Positions 1 to 9,332 of a stretch of 16,330 nucleotides of DNA are shown here, piece by piece. Numbering within the stretch: the first letter of the stretch is position 1; each line of letters begins with the position of its first letter. The stretch is taken from the NCBI GenBank assembly GCA_003229995.1, contig QIGJ01000160.1:1-16330 (forward strand), given 5' to 3'. This DNA comes from Gammaproteobacteria bacterium (GTDB taxonomy: Bacteria > Pseudomonadota > Gammaproteobacteria > SZUA-152). The translations under genes were made by a program, and so were the position numbers. The notes below the pieces were generated by a model that had not been told where the DNA came from, made no database searches, and saw nothing but the letters and a program-made list of their open reading frames with translations.

Positions 1-124
1 CAGTAATCGCGGACTTGGCAGCAGCGGTACTTTTGGCTGTGACATCCTCAGCACTTTCGCCACCAAAAATCGAACAGCCGCTGAGGGCAAAAATCAGGGC
101 ACCAAAAATCACTAACTTTTTCAT
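1..124 (-). CDS. Small lipoprotein, 5' part only (runs off the left edge)
   Basis: An open frame on the minus strand starts at ATG 124-122 and is still open at base 1. The first residues are MKKLVIFGALIFALSGCS: a lysine-rich start, a hydrophobic stretch, then a lipobox (ALSGC) with the modified cysteine at residue 17. After it comes an Ala/Ser/Thr/Lys-rich region, so the mature protein would be lipid-anchored at the periplasmic face of a membrane. GGAGAA lies about 6 nt before the ATG and supports this start. The gene is divergent from guaB across about 230 nt. I do not recognise a family from the 41 visible residues and infer no function beyond export and lipidation. A longer frame overlapping it in another phase (48-245) lacks comparable support. 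Confidence 0.75.
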   Translation of the reverse strand, partial: MKKLVIFGALIFALSGCSIFGGESAEDVTAKSTAAAKSAIT

Positions 125-285
125 TATTTCTTCTCCGATGCTTTTTAGTATTTTCCATCCCGGCTTGTAGCCTGGCGTTGCGTACGACTTTCTTTTGTTT
201 GCGTATACTTTCGAGGCAGTTTCCACACACATCCCACTTAATCACACAATACCTGCGAAGATCAAGCAGAAGGCGCTTTTGATAG

Positions 286-1817
<1,532 letters not shown>

Positions 1818-1837
1818 CAAGGGAACAACCATTACCT

Positions 1838-1873
1838 GCGCACACGACCTAAATCCCAAACGCTATGGGTATA
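1838..1873 (-). repeat. Solo end of the TATACCC palindromic repeat family
   Basis: On the minus strand this reads TATACCCATAGCGTTTGGG and then GATTTAGGTCGTGTGC. The last 16 bases are identical to the left end of the element at 11968, and the first part matches the ends of the element at 11526. Only one end is present here; no partner inverted end is seen nearby. It stops 21 nt after the guaB stop codon and abuts the next repeat, sharing a TA dinucleotide with it. It is probably a remnant of a MITE-like element broken by the insertion of its neighbour. Confidence 0.7.
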
Positions 1874-2032
1874 AGTAGTAATGCATCATTATTTTGACAA
1901 AATTTTCGCCGAATTTTTTGAGTGAATCAAGGCGCAGCGAAAGGAGCATAGTGAACTATGTGACAGGAGCTGCAACGCTGAGTCACTCAAAAAAGGCAAG
2001 AAAATGTTAAAATAATGATGCATTACTACTTA
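1872..2032. repeat. MITE-like palindromic element, family 1, copy A
   Basis: The 161-nt element has terminal inverted repeats that are identical over 24 nt (1872-1895 against 2009-2032) and extend further with one mismatch. They begin TA-AGTAGTAATGCATC. Inside, TTTTTTGAGTGA (from about 1914) pairs with TCACTCAAAAAA (from about 1982), and a small hairpin CATAG-TGAA-CTATG sits near the middle. The whole unit folds on itself and codes for nothing visible. TA at both outer ends suggests a TA target duplication, as made by IS630/Tc1-type transposases. A second copy, inverted, lies at 4366-4540. It fills the guaB-guaA gap and may affect transcription between them. Confidence 0.85.
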
Positions 2033-2087
2033 AGTTCAGGTCAGAAATAAAACGGTGAGCAATGCCCACCCTACACTGGATATTTTC

Positions 2088-3668
2088 TTGAATACCGACA
2101 TTCATGCCCAGCGCATTTTAATTCTTGATTTTGGTTCGCAATATACACAGCTTATTGCCCGGCGGGTGCGCGAGGCGGGCGTTTATTGTGAGTTACATGC
2201 TTACGATATGATGAGTGATGTCGATGTGCATGAGTTTGCACCCAGCGGCATCATTCTTTCCGGTGGCCCGGAGTCGGTGACGGGGGATGATTCGCCCACA
2301 GCTCCACAACGGGTGTTTGAACGGGGTGTGCCGGTACTGGGTATTTGTTACGGCATGCAGACCATGGCCGCGCAGTTGGGTGGAAAAGTGGAAAATGCTG
2401 ACCACCACGAATACGGTTATGCCAAGGTGCGTGCGCGTGGTCATACGCAATTGCTAAAAAATATCGAAGACCACATCAGTACGGAAGGTTACGGTCTGTT
2501 GGATGTGTGGATGAGTCACGGTGATCGTGTTGAACAATTACCACCGGGCTTTACGTTGATGGCCTCCACTGAGTCAGCCCCCATTGCGGGTATGGCCGAT
2601 GAAACACGCCGTTTTTACGGTATCCAGTTTCATCCCGAAGTGACCCACACTCATCAGGGTGAGCGTATTATCAACCGCTTTGTGCATGATATCTGCGGTT
2701 GCGAAGGACTGTGGACGGCGGACAACATTATTGACGATAACATTCACAAAGTGCGTGAGCAGGTGGGCAAAGACGAAGTGATTCTTGGTTTGTCCGGGGG
2801 TGTGGATTCATCCGTGGTCGCTGCGCTGTTGCACAAAGCCATCGGCAGGCAGCTCACTTGTGTGTTTGTGGACAACGGTCTGTTACGGCTCAACGAAGGT
2901 GATCAGGTGATGTCTATGTTTGCCGAGCACATGGGCGTCAAAGTTATTCGGGTCAATGCACAGGATCGTTTTATGGCTGCACTGGGTAGTGAAAACGACC
3001 CGGAAAAGAAACGTAAAATTATCGGTAATCTGTTCATTGATATTTTTGAAGAGGAATCCGCTAAACTGCCTAATGCCAAGTGGTTGGCGCAAGGCACCAT
3101 TTATCCTGATGTGATTGAATCTGCCGGTACCAAATCCGGCAAGGCCCATGTTATCAAATCACACCACAACGTTGGTGGATTGCCAGACGACATGACGTTA
3201 AAATTAGTAGAGCCGTTGCGTGAATTATTCAAAGATGAAGTGCGTAAGCTGGGTGTCGAACTGGGTTTGCCTTACGATATGGTCTATCGGCATCCCTTTC
3301 CCGGACCGGGACTGGGTGTGCGCATTCTCGGTGAAGTAAAAAAAGAATACGCCGATATCCTGCGTCTTGCCGATGCCATTTTTATTGAAGAATTACATAA
3401 CCACGAGTGGTATCACAAAGTCAGCCAGGCCTTTGCTGTGTTTTTGCCGGTGAAATCGGTCGGTGTTACTGGTGACGGTCGGCGTTATGATTATGTGGTA
3501 TCACTGCGAGCAGTGGAAACCGTGGATTTCATGACGGCACGTTGGGCGCATCTGCCCTACGAATTACTGGAAACCGTTTCGCGGCGCATCATCAATGAAG
3601 TACCCGGTATCTCCCGCGTGGCCTACGATATTTCCAGTAAGCCGCCAGCGACGATTGAATGGGAATAA
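2088..3668 (+). CDS. guaA: GMP synthase (glutamine-hydrolysing)
   Basis: GuaA converts XMP, glutamine and ATP to GMP in the cytoplasm. The N-terminal class I glutamine amidotransferase domain has the Cys-His-Glu triad Cys87 (GICYGM), His182 and Glu184 (FHPE). The ATP-pyrophosphatase domain has the P-loop SGGVDSS. The C-terminus ends [10 protein letters not shown] as in other GuaA proteins. I chose TTG 2088 (526 residues) because the protein then starts [16 protein letters not shown], aligns with E. coli GuaA (525 residues, triad 86/181/183), and has GGA about 8 nt upstream. A GTG at 2055 would add 11 residues and lies just 22 nt after a repeat element, without a convincing ribosome binding site. 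tadA overlaps its 3' end by 10 nt. Confidence 0.97.
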   Translation: MNTDIHAQRILILDFGSQYTQLIARRVREAGVYCELHAYDMMSDVDVHEFAPSGIILSGGPESVTGDDSPTAPQRVFERGVPVLGICYGMQTMAAQLGGKVENADHHEYGYAKVRARGHTQLLKNIEDHISTEGYGLLDVWMSHGDRVEQLPPGFTLMASTESAPIAGMADETRRFYGIQFHPEVTHTHQGERIINRFVHDICGCEGLWTADNIIDDNIHKVREQVGKDEVILGLSGGVDSSVVAALLHKAIGRQLTCVFVDNGLLRLNEGDQVMSMFAEHMGVKVIRVNAQDRFMAALGSENDPEKKRKIIGNLFIDIFEEESAKLPNAKWLAQGTIYPDVIESAGTKSGKAHVIKSHHNVGGLPDDMTLKLVEPLRELFKDEVRKLGVELGLPYDMVYRHPFPGPGLGVRILGEVKKEYADILRLADAIFIEELHNHEWYHKVSQAFAVFLPVKSVGVTGDGRRYDYVVSLRAVETVDFMTARWAHLPYELLETVSRRIINEVPGISRVAYDISSKPPATIEWE

Positions 3669-4186
3669 ATCAGTGGAGAATATCGAGGGTCAAGAGATCG
3701 GGAAAATGTAAAGCGGCCTCTGACCCTGCGACACTCGTCGCTGTTGACTTAAAATGGATGCAACGGGCATTGGCGCTGGCGGTACACGCCGAGATTGAAG
3801 GAGAAGTCCCTGTAGGTGCGGTGATTGTACGCGATGATTGTGTCATTGCCGAAGGCTGGAACCAACCGGTGATGAACCATGATCCGACTGCCCATGCCGA
3901 AGTAATGGCTCTGCGTGCAGCGGGTCTGGCGGAAAAAAATTATCGCTTACTGGATACCACACTTTATGTCACCCTGGAGCCCTGTGTGATGTGTGCTGGC
4001 GCGATTACTCATGCGCGGGTGGGGCGTGTGGTTTATGGTGCCACTGATCCTCGCGTGGGTGCAGCAGGGAGTGCTTTCTCGCTGTTGGGCAGTGATCAAT
4101 TTAACCATCTGGTACAAGTTAAGGGGGGCGTGCTGGAAAGCGAATGCAGTGGCTTATTGCGGCGTTTTTTCAAAGCCCGGCGGTAA
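3659..4186 (+). CDS. tadA: tRNA-specific adenosine deaminase
   Basis: TadA deaminates A34 to inosine in the wobble position of tRNA-Arg(ACG), needed to read CGN codons. The 175 residues carry the deaminase zinc site: His79-Ala-Glu81 ([11 protein letters not shown]), where His binds zinc and Glu shuttles protons, and PCVMC with zinc ligands Cys109 and Cys112. The core from residue 33 (WMQRALALA) aligns with E. coli TadA from about residue 13. The first 32 residues are not conserved and overlie a DNA hairpin. The only in-frame starts are ATG 3659, which overlaps guaA, and ATG 3758, which would cut into the first helix, so 3659 is preferred. The 10-nt overlap with guaA suggests translational coupling. 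Confidence 0.95.
   Translation: MGINQWRISRVKRSGKCKAASDPATLVAVDLKWMQRALALAVHAEIEGEVPVGAVIVRDDCVIAEGWNQPVMNHDPTAHAEVMALRAAGLAEKNYRLLDTTLYVTLEPCVMCAGAITHARVGRVVYGATDPRVGAAGSAFSLLGSDQFNHLVQVKGGVLESECSGLLRRFFKARR
3686..3727 (+). other. Hairpin at the guaA-tadA junction
   Basis: AGGGTCAAGAG (3686-3696) pairs with CTCTGACCCT (3718-3727) with one bulged A, giving a stem of ten pairs around a 21-nt loop. It begins 18 nt after the guaA stop and lies within the first codons of tadA as read here. No T-run follows, so it is not a classical terminator. It might limit tadA translation or protect the guaA 3' end; neither is shown. Confidence 0.4.
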
Positions 4187-4192
4187 CGATGT

Positions 4193-4220
4193 TTGAAAAT
4201 TTCTGCATAATGCGTATGCT
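4193..4220 (+). promoter_or_regulatory. Possible promoter of the tRNA-Ser gene
   Basis: TTGAAA (4193-4198) and TATGCT (4215-4220) are spaced 16 nt. The start would fall near 4227, just before the mature tRNA at 4234, in a GC-containing discriminator (ATGCGCTC). It begins 7 nt after the tadA stop. CATAAT at 4206-4211 is an alternative -10 but is too close to this -35. Confidence 0.4.
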
Positions 4221-4233
4221 ATGCGCTCTTTTT

Positions 4234-4325
<92 letters not shown>

Positions 4326-4365
4326 ATAACCTGCCCGTTTCCTGTGGATGCGGGGTTCATGTGAT

Positions 4366-4540
4366 TAAGCAGTCATGTATTATTATTTTAACATTTTCTT
4401 GTCTTTTTTGAGTGGCTCAGCGTTGCAGCTCCCGTCACATAGCGCAGTATGCTCCTTTCGCTGTGCCTTGATTCACTCAAAAAAATCGGCGGAAGTTTTG
4501 TTAAAACAATGTTATTAAAATAACGATGCATTACTACTTA
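4366..4540 (-). repeat. MITE-like palindromic element, family 1, copy B (inverted)
   Basis: Read on the minus strand this is the same element as at 1872-2032: same TAAGTAGTAATGCATC end, same TTTTTTGAGTGAATCAAGG block, same CAGCGAAAGGAGCATA core, and same CAAGAAAATGTTAAAATAAT inner arm. It is longer (175 nt) because one arm carries about 15 extra nt (around TAATAACATTG), and its other end is more diverged (TAAGCAGTCATG). TA is present at both borders. Copies A and B are in opposite orientation and bracket guaA, tadA and the tRNA. Confidence 0.82.
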
Positions 4541-4548
4541 TCTTCTCA

Positions 4549-4608
4549 CTGCAAAGGATGCAAAGGAAAACAAATTCCGATTTTCACGTTCCTTTGCGCC
4601 CTCTGCGG
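4549..4608. repeat. Imperfect inverted repeat (GCAAAGGA type)
   Basis: Two 20-nt arms face each other: CTGCAAAGGATGCAAAGGAA (4549-4568) and TTCCTTTGCGCCCTCTGCGG (4589-4608). Sixteen of 20 positions are complementary and two more are G-T pairs. The loop is 20 nt. Similar CCTTTGCG-type phrases occur between genes of many bacteria, as I recall; no function is known to me. With copy B it fills the 350-nt stretch between the tRNA and the DsrE-family gene, in which I see no other gene. Confidence 0.55.
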
Positions 4609-4676
4609 TTAAACCCTGATGGGGTGATTCAGCCTTTAATTCATGTGTGAAATATAAACTATAAAGGGAAGATAAA

Positions 4677-5015
4677 ATGAAGGTAGCCTATATTTTTTCA
4701 ACGCAAGGCCATTCAGTTTCTTACAAACTGGGCCAAATGATTTTGCCACAGTTAGAAGATAACATACACGGTGTAGAAGTCGTGGGGATGTTTTTCTTCG
4801 AAGATAATAACTATGTATTAGTGGAAGGTGATCCAATAGGCGCAAGGCTTGCAAAAGTTGCAAAGGACACTGGCATGTTATTAATGGCTTGCGACAAATG
4901 CTGCTATGAAAGAGAAATAGATAAAAAATTAGTTGAGGGAGCCGTAATCGGTTGTTTCCCCAATTTATACACTGCGCTTTCTCAGAATATGCCTGACCAG
5001 GTTATCACTTTGTAA
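4677..5015 (+). CDS. DsrE-family protein (sulfur-transfer fold)
   Basis: This 112-residue cytoplasmic protein starts with strand-like MKVAYIFSTQGHSVSYKLGQ and has a cysteine motif ACDKCCYERE (Cys72, 75, 76) at the place where DsrE-like proteins keep an ACxxC motif. Another cysteine, Cys93, sits in GCFPNLY. The family includes TusD/DsrE persulfide carriers that pass sulfur between proteins. The C-terminal NMPDQVITL and the GMFFFEDN segment recall, from memory, proteins named SaoD (DsrE-related); I cannot confirm this. AGGGAA lies 6 nt before the ATG, a good ribosome binding site. It stands alone, with no dsr or tus neighbours. Its codons (ATA, AGA, AGG, TTA, AAT) are more AT-rich than those of guaBA, which suggests acquisition from elsewhere. 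The substrate is unknown. Confidence 0.8.
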   Translation: MKVAYIFSTQGHSVSYKLGQMILPQLEDNIHGVEVVGMFFFEDNNYVLVEGDPIGARLAKVAKDTGMLLMACDKCCYEREIDKKLVEGAVIGCFPNLYTALSQNMPDQVITL

Positions 5016-5026
5016 AAGTAATAACC

Positions 5027-5377
5027 TCACCGCTGTTTTTCCCCGCCACCTTCCAGACAACGTGCCACATTCTGCTTGGCTGTAGCCGAGCATTTTAGAT
5101 GTTTGCCTGGATCATTCTCATGCAATTGTCTGCACGTTTCGTAGGCATCGATTAATGCCCAGGTGCATTCAAGTTGGTGAGATAGCGCTTCAAGCTGCTG
5201 GTCTTGTTGTTGGCGTTGTTGGGTGGATTCATCCAGTTTTTGCAACATTGACTGGAGTTGCTGCTGGTCACTCTTTTCCCCTGCACTGTGTGTTTCGGCT
5301 TGGCTGGGTGTCGTTGAAAAACAAAGGAAGGTGATCAATATGATGGAATATGTTTGTGACATGTGGTGCATAATCAT
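5027..5377 (-). CDS. Small exported protein with twin CX10C motif
   Basis: The 116-residue frame starts MIMHHMSQTYS and has a signal-peptide-like hydrophobic stretch (IILITFLCF) and a plausible cleavage site after PSQA (about residue 27). A Gln-rich, probably coiled-coil region follows (about 35-68). Four cysteines then form CX10C-X13-CX10C, which would suit a helical hairpin with two disulfides in the periplasm. The true start may be the Met at 5362-5360, which gives a more usual signal peptide. No strong ribosome binding site is visible for either. It converges with the DsrE-family gene, leaving 11 nt between the stops. I do not recognise a family; function is unknown. Signal peptide plus ordered cysteines argue that it is real. 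Confidence 0.65.
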   Translation of the reverse strand: MIMHHMSQTYSIILITFLCFSTTPSQAETHSAGEKSDQQQLQSMLQKLDESTQQRQQQDQQLEALSHQLECTWALIDAYETCRQLHENDPGKHLKCSATAKQNVARCLEGGGEKQR

Positions 5378-5515
5378 AATGTAGAGCCGTTGATGAATTT
5401 GAAGTCGGATTACGTAGAATAACAGATTAACGGTTTTTTTTCAGGAGATGGAACATCAGTCGCAATGAAAATAATTTTAAAATCAATGGGTTGACAATTT
5501 TTTCTTCGGTAGTGT

Positions 5516-5544
5516 TTGAAATGCTGACGTATTATGGGTATATG
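5516..5544 (+). promoter_or_regulatory. Possible promoter of the signalling cluster
   Basis: TTGAAA (5516-5521) and TATATG (5539-5544) are spaced 17 nt, about 80 nt before the ATG of the REC-PAS-GGDEF-EAL gene. A consensus TTGACA at 5491-5496 has no good -10 at the right distance. I looked for a c-di-GMP riboswitch between 5378 and 5622 and did not recognise one. Confidence 0.3.
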
Positions 5545-5622
5545 TATTCCGTATGGAGTTTTACGATGCGTTGGATAAATGCCGATGACTAAACAGGAGC
5601 AGTGAAGGAATTGTTGAGATAA

Positions 5623-7686
5623 ATGAAACCTCTGCGCGTTTTATTAGTTGAAGATTCTGAAGACGATGCGGCGCTGACTTTGCGCCAGCTCAAAAAGGGA
5701 GGTTATGCACCTTCTTTCAAGAGGGTGGATACCCCTGAGACCATGCGTGCAGCACTGGAAGTGCGCGAATGGGACATTATTCTTTCGGATTATAATATGC
5801 CGCAATTCAGTGGTCCTGCGGCGTTAGCCTTACTGCGCTCAACCGATATTGATCTCCCATTTATCGTTATCTCTGGTGCCATGGGTGAAGAATCCGCAGT
5901 CTCATTAATGAAGTCTGGCGCACACGACTACATTATGAAGGATAACCTGGCACGGCTGATTCCGGCCATCGAGCGGGAGTTACGTGAAGCCGAAGTGCGT
6001 CGTGCCCGCCAACGGGCGGAAGCGGATCTGCATTTATCGGCCAAGGTTTTCGAGTCCAGTGTGGAAGGGGTAATGATTACGGACCGGGAAGCACGCATTC
6101 TGCGTGTGAACAAGGCTTTTACGGAGATCACCGGTTACTCGGAAGCGGATATTATTGGTCAACGACCGAGTGTTTTACAATCGGGTCGGCATGACAAGGA
6201 TTTTTACTGCGGTATGTGGCAGTCCATTAATGATAATGGTTACTGGCAGGGTGAGATCTGGAATCGGCGAAAAAATGGTGAAGTATTTCCAGAATGGTTA
6301 ACCATCAGCGCGGTGACGGACGCGACCGAGCAAATAACACATTTGATTGGTGGTTTCACCGATATGAGCCAGCAAAAACAAGCGGAAGATCGTATTCAGC
6401 ATCTTATGTATTACGATGCGTTGACGGATTTGCCCAACCGGGTGTTGTTTCGGGAGCGATGCAAACAAGCTATGTCGCGTGCGCGGCGTAATGACAAGCG
6501 TGTTGCTTATTTGCATTTTGATATTGACCGGTTCGTGACTATTAATGACACCCTGGGGTATCAGGTGGGCGACCAATTGTTGCAACAGGTCGGGCAACGT
6601 CTGGCAGGTTGTGTGCGTCAACAGGATTTAGTTGCACGCTTTATGGGTGATGAATTTGGTGTTGGAATAACGGACGTTGATCGTAATGACTCGGTGGATG
6701 ATTTGTTGAAAACAGTGGTTGACGCCTTTGTCGAGCCCTTTTACATACATAGCCGGGAAATTTTCTTAGTGCCAAGTATTGGAGTGTCTTTTTTCCCGGA
6801 TGATGCCGTGGAATTTGATGAATTGGCGCGCTTTGCTGATACCGCATTGCATGTTGCCAAGCGTGATGGTGGTGTCAACTACCATCGCTATCAAAAATCC
6901 ATGAATGCGGATGCCGATGACCGGTTGTCAATGGAAAGCGCGTTGCGTCGCGCATTGGAACGTGAGGAATTCCGACTTTATTACCAGCCACAGTTGTCAC
7001 TGGAAACGGGCGCTATTATTGGTGTGGAAGCGTTGCTGCGCTGGCAGCGCAGTAATGAAGACTTGTTATTGCCAGGAAAATTTATACCCTTGTTGGAAGA
7101 AACCAGTTTGATTATCCCTGTGGGTGAATGGGCTTTACGTCAGGCTTGCCGGGATCATCATGCCTGGATTGACGCAGGCGGAAAATCTGTGCCGATTGCG
7201 GTTAACCTGTCAGCACGCCAATTCCGTGATAGAGGCTTTGTGGCGATGATTCGTCAAGTGCTTGTAGAAAATAATGTCTCAGCAGAAATGATTGAGCTGG
7301 AAATTACTGAAAGCTGTGTAATGGAAGACCCTGAAGAAGCATTGTTAACCCTGGAAATTTTCCATGAAATGGGTATTCGTATTGCCATTGATGATTTTGG
7401 TACCGGCTATTCATCGCTGAGCTATTTGAAACGCTTTCCGCTGGACGTGTTAAAAATTGATCAATCTTTTGTTGCCGATATTCCGGCAGATGAAGATGGT
7501 GCTGCTATTATCGATACGATTATTGCCATGGGACACCGGCTTAAATTGTCGGTTATTGCTGAAGGTGTGGAAACAGAAGCGCAAGCCGGTTTTCTGCGTA
7601 CACATGGTTGTGACAATGTACAAGGTTATTTTTACGATCAGCCTATGCTCAGTGAAGATTTAATCCTTCGGATTTCCAAGACATAA
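5623..7686 (+). CDS. Response regulator REC-PAS-GGDEF-EAL, predicted c-di-GMP phosphodiesterase
   Basis: The 687 residues hold four domains. REC (about 4-125) has acidic Glu10/Asp11 and phospho-acceptor Asp56 in SDYNMP, with conserved Lys in DYIMKDN. PAS (about 140-260) may bind a ligand. GGDEF (about 270-420) reads MGDEF at 341-345: the first glycine is Met, which probably weakens cyclase activity, though the RxxD inhibitory site (RQQD) remains. EAL (about 435-685) has EALLRW (Glu469), NLSARQF, EITES, DDFGTGYSSL (Asp590-591) and IAEGVET, all the usual metal and substrate residues. It should therefore degrade c-di-GMP to pGpG when phosphorylated or when PAS signals. GTP binding to the altered GGDEF domain could still be regulatory, as in some known proteins. 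The histidine kinase gene follows after 12 nt. Confidence 0.93.
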   Translation: MKPLRVLLVEDSEDDAALTLRQLKKGGYAPSFKRVDTPETMRAALEVREWDIILSDYNMPQFSGPAALALLRSTDIDLPFIVISGAMGEESAVSLMKSGAHDYIMKDNLARLIPAIERELREAEVRRARQRAEADLHLSAKVFESSVEGVMITDREARILRVNKAFTEITGYSEADIIGQRPSVLQSGRHDKDFYCGMWQSINDNGYWQGEIWNRRKNGEVFPEWLTISAVTDATEQITHLIGGFTDMSQQKQAEDRIQHLMYYDALTDLPNRVLFRERCKQAMSRARRNDKRVAYLHFDIDRFVTINDTLGYQVGDQLLQQVGQRLAGCVRQQDLVARFMGDEFGVGITDVDRNDSVDDLLKTVVDAFVEPFYIHSREIFLVPSIGVSFFPDDAVEFDELARFADTALHVAKRDGGVNYHRYQKSMNADADDRLSMESALRRALEREEFRLYYQPQLSLETGAIIGVEALLRWQRSNEDLLLPGKFIPLLEETSLIIPVGEWALRQACRDHHAWIDAGGKSVPIAVNLSARQFRDRGFVAMIRQVLVENNVSAEMIELEITESCVMEDPEEALLTLEIFHEMGIRIAIDDFGTGYSSLSYLKRFPLDVLKIDQSFVADIPADEDGAAIIDTIIAMGHRLKLSVIAEGVETEAQAGFLRTHGCDNVQGYFYDQPMLSEDLILRISKT

Positions 7687-7698
7687 GGTACAGAAAAA

Positions 7699-9240
7699 AT
7701 GAACTGGGGATTATACTCGCGGGTTATTGTCAGTCTTGGTTTTGTATTAAGTATTTCGATGTTGCTGTTGGGTTATGTATTCTTGCATGGCCTTAATGAA
7801 ATAGAAAAAATGGAAAGCATCGTTTGGACCCTTGGTGGCATATGGCTGTTAGTGATGATGGTTATCCACCTAGTTTTACGTAGCACGATAAAACCTCTAT
7901 CCGTGCTTACCCGGCACATTACGACTACGTCGTTTGAAATGTCTGACCGGGAAATCAGTGCAGACTTACGTACCAGAAAAGATGAAATTGGGGTGCTGGC
8001 TTGTGCTTTTGACGCCATGTTATCAAATCTCCAGAAATCCTATTCCGACCTGGAAAAAAGAGAAGAGCACTACCGGCGGTTAGTGGAAACCGCAAATGTT
8101 ATTCCCTGGGAGCTGGATTTAAACTCACGACGCATAACCTATGTAGGGCCACAGGCGAAAGCCATACTTGGTTATGAAATTAGCGATTGGTATGAAGAGA
8201 AGTTTTGGTTGAATCACGTATGTGAAGAAGATATTGACATAGCCGAAAAATTTTATCGTCATGTTGCCTCCATTGATGAAGGTCGTGAAATTGAATACCG
8301 AATAAATCATGCCAATGGCAAAGTGGTATGGGTACGCGATTGTGTGCATAAATCGACTTATGACCCACGTTCGCCTACATTACAGGGGTTGATGTTTGAT
8401 GTTGATGAAAGAGTTAAGGCTCGCCAGGAATTACAGCGTTATCGCGAGCATTTGGAAAGGGTGGTTAATGAGCGCACGGCTGAATTGTTAACGGTCAATC
8501 AGGAGTTACAGTCGTTTGCGCATTCCTTGTCCCAGGATTTGCGCGTGCCGTTACGTGTTATTAATGGGTTTAGTGAAGCCATGCTGGAAGATTATGGCGA
8601 TATTATCGGAGATGAGGGACGAAATTATTTAAAGAGAATTTGTAGTGGTATAAACAGAATGGGAAAAATGATCGATGATATTTTGATTCTTTCCCGGGTC
8701 TCCCGCAAAGAATTGTATCGGAAAAAGATCAACCTTTCTCAAATGGCTGTTGATGTGGAGAAAACCCTTAGGGAAGAATACCTAAATCATCAAGTGGAAT
8801 TCATTATTGACAAACAAATGATTGCCTATGGTGATGCAGAATTGATGGAAATACTATTGAACCACCTGTTGAGTAATGCATGGAAATTTACTCAAAAAGT
8901 GGATCATCCGCATGTTGAATTTACCGGTGAATTGTCTGCAGGAAATATGGTTTATAGAGTAAAGGATAATGGTGCCGGGTTTGATATGCAGTATGCCGAA
9001 AAATTATTTTTACCCTTTAGAAGATTACACAATTCTGAGGAATTTGAAGGCGTGGGTGTTGGTTTGGCGGCGGTAAAACGCATTGTGCTGCGACACGGTG
9101 GGAAAGTCTGGGGGGAAGGAGAGGTTGGTAGTGGTGCTGTATTTTACTTTACGCTGGGAGAGTCTTCTCCAGAGCAGTTAAGTGCGGGTCGAAAAATTTC
9201 ACTGGATAGCGATATTGTAGACATAGACAATGTGAGTTGA
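7699..9240 (+). CDS. Membrane histidine kinase (TM-HAMP-PAS-HisKA-HATPase) lacking the phospho-acceptor His
   Basis: The 513 residues have two membrane segments (about 9-29 and 42-61) joined by only about 11 residues, so there is almost no periplasmic sensor. Then come HAMP (about 62-115), PAS/PAC (about 125-240), a coiled coil, the dimerisation domain and the ATPase domain. The ATP site looks intact: Asn393 (SNAWKFT), DNGAGF from Asp423, and GVGVGLA from Gly451. The H-box normally reads SHDLRxPL; here it is SQDLRVPL, with Gln279 in place of the phosphorylated His. A His two turns earlier (FAHS) is not at the usual site. It is therefore unlikely to autophosphorylate normally; it could be a pseudokinase, a phosphatase or decaying. 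It shares an operon with the upstream REC protein, and a response regulator remnant lies downstream. Confidence 0.92.
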   Translation: MNWGLYSRVIVSLGFVLSISMLLLGYVFLHGLNEIEKMESIVWTLGGIWLLVMMVIHLVLRSTIKPLSVLTRHITTTSFEMSDREISADLRTRKDEIGVLACAFDAMLSNLQKSYSDLEKREEHYRRLVETANVIPWELDLNSRRITYVGPQAKAILGYEISDWYEEKFWLNHVCEEDIDIAEKFYRHVASIDEGREIEYRINHANGKVVWVRDCVHKSTYDPRSPTLQGLMFDVDERVKARQELQRYREHLERVVNERTAELLTVNQELQSFAHSLSQDLRVPLRVINGFSEAMLEDYGDIIGDEGRNYLKRICSGINRMGKMIDDILILSRVSRKELYRKKINLSQMAVDVEKTLREEYLNHQVEFIIDKQMIAYGDAELMEILLNHLLSNAWKFTQKVDHPHVEFTGELSAGNMVYRVKDNGAGFDMQYAEKLFLPFRRLHNSEEFEGVGVGLAAVKRIVLRHGGKVWGEGEVGSGAVFYFTLGESSPEQLSAGRKISLDSDIVDIDNVS

Positions 9241-9332
9241 CCGCATAAAAAACGCGCAGATTACAGGTGTAACAAATGGACAAAAACAAAAAACAAAATT
9301 CAATATAATAGTTGTGGTTTTAGAGAGGTGTA

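Noticed and set aside
48..245. 65-codon minus-strand frame upstream of guaB
   Set aside because: It overlaps the lipoprotein gene in another phase. The lipoprotein has a ribosome binding site and a lipobox, while this frame shows neither a motif nor a signal.
5378..5622. c-di-GMP riboswitch ahead of the signalling cluster
   Set aside because: No GEMM-like conserved core was recognised by eye in this stretch.
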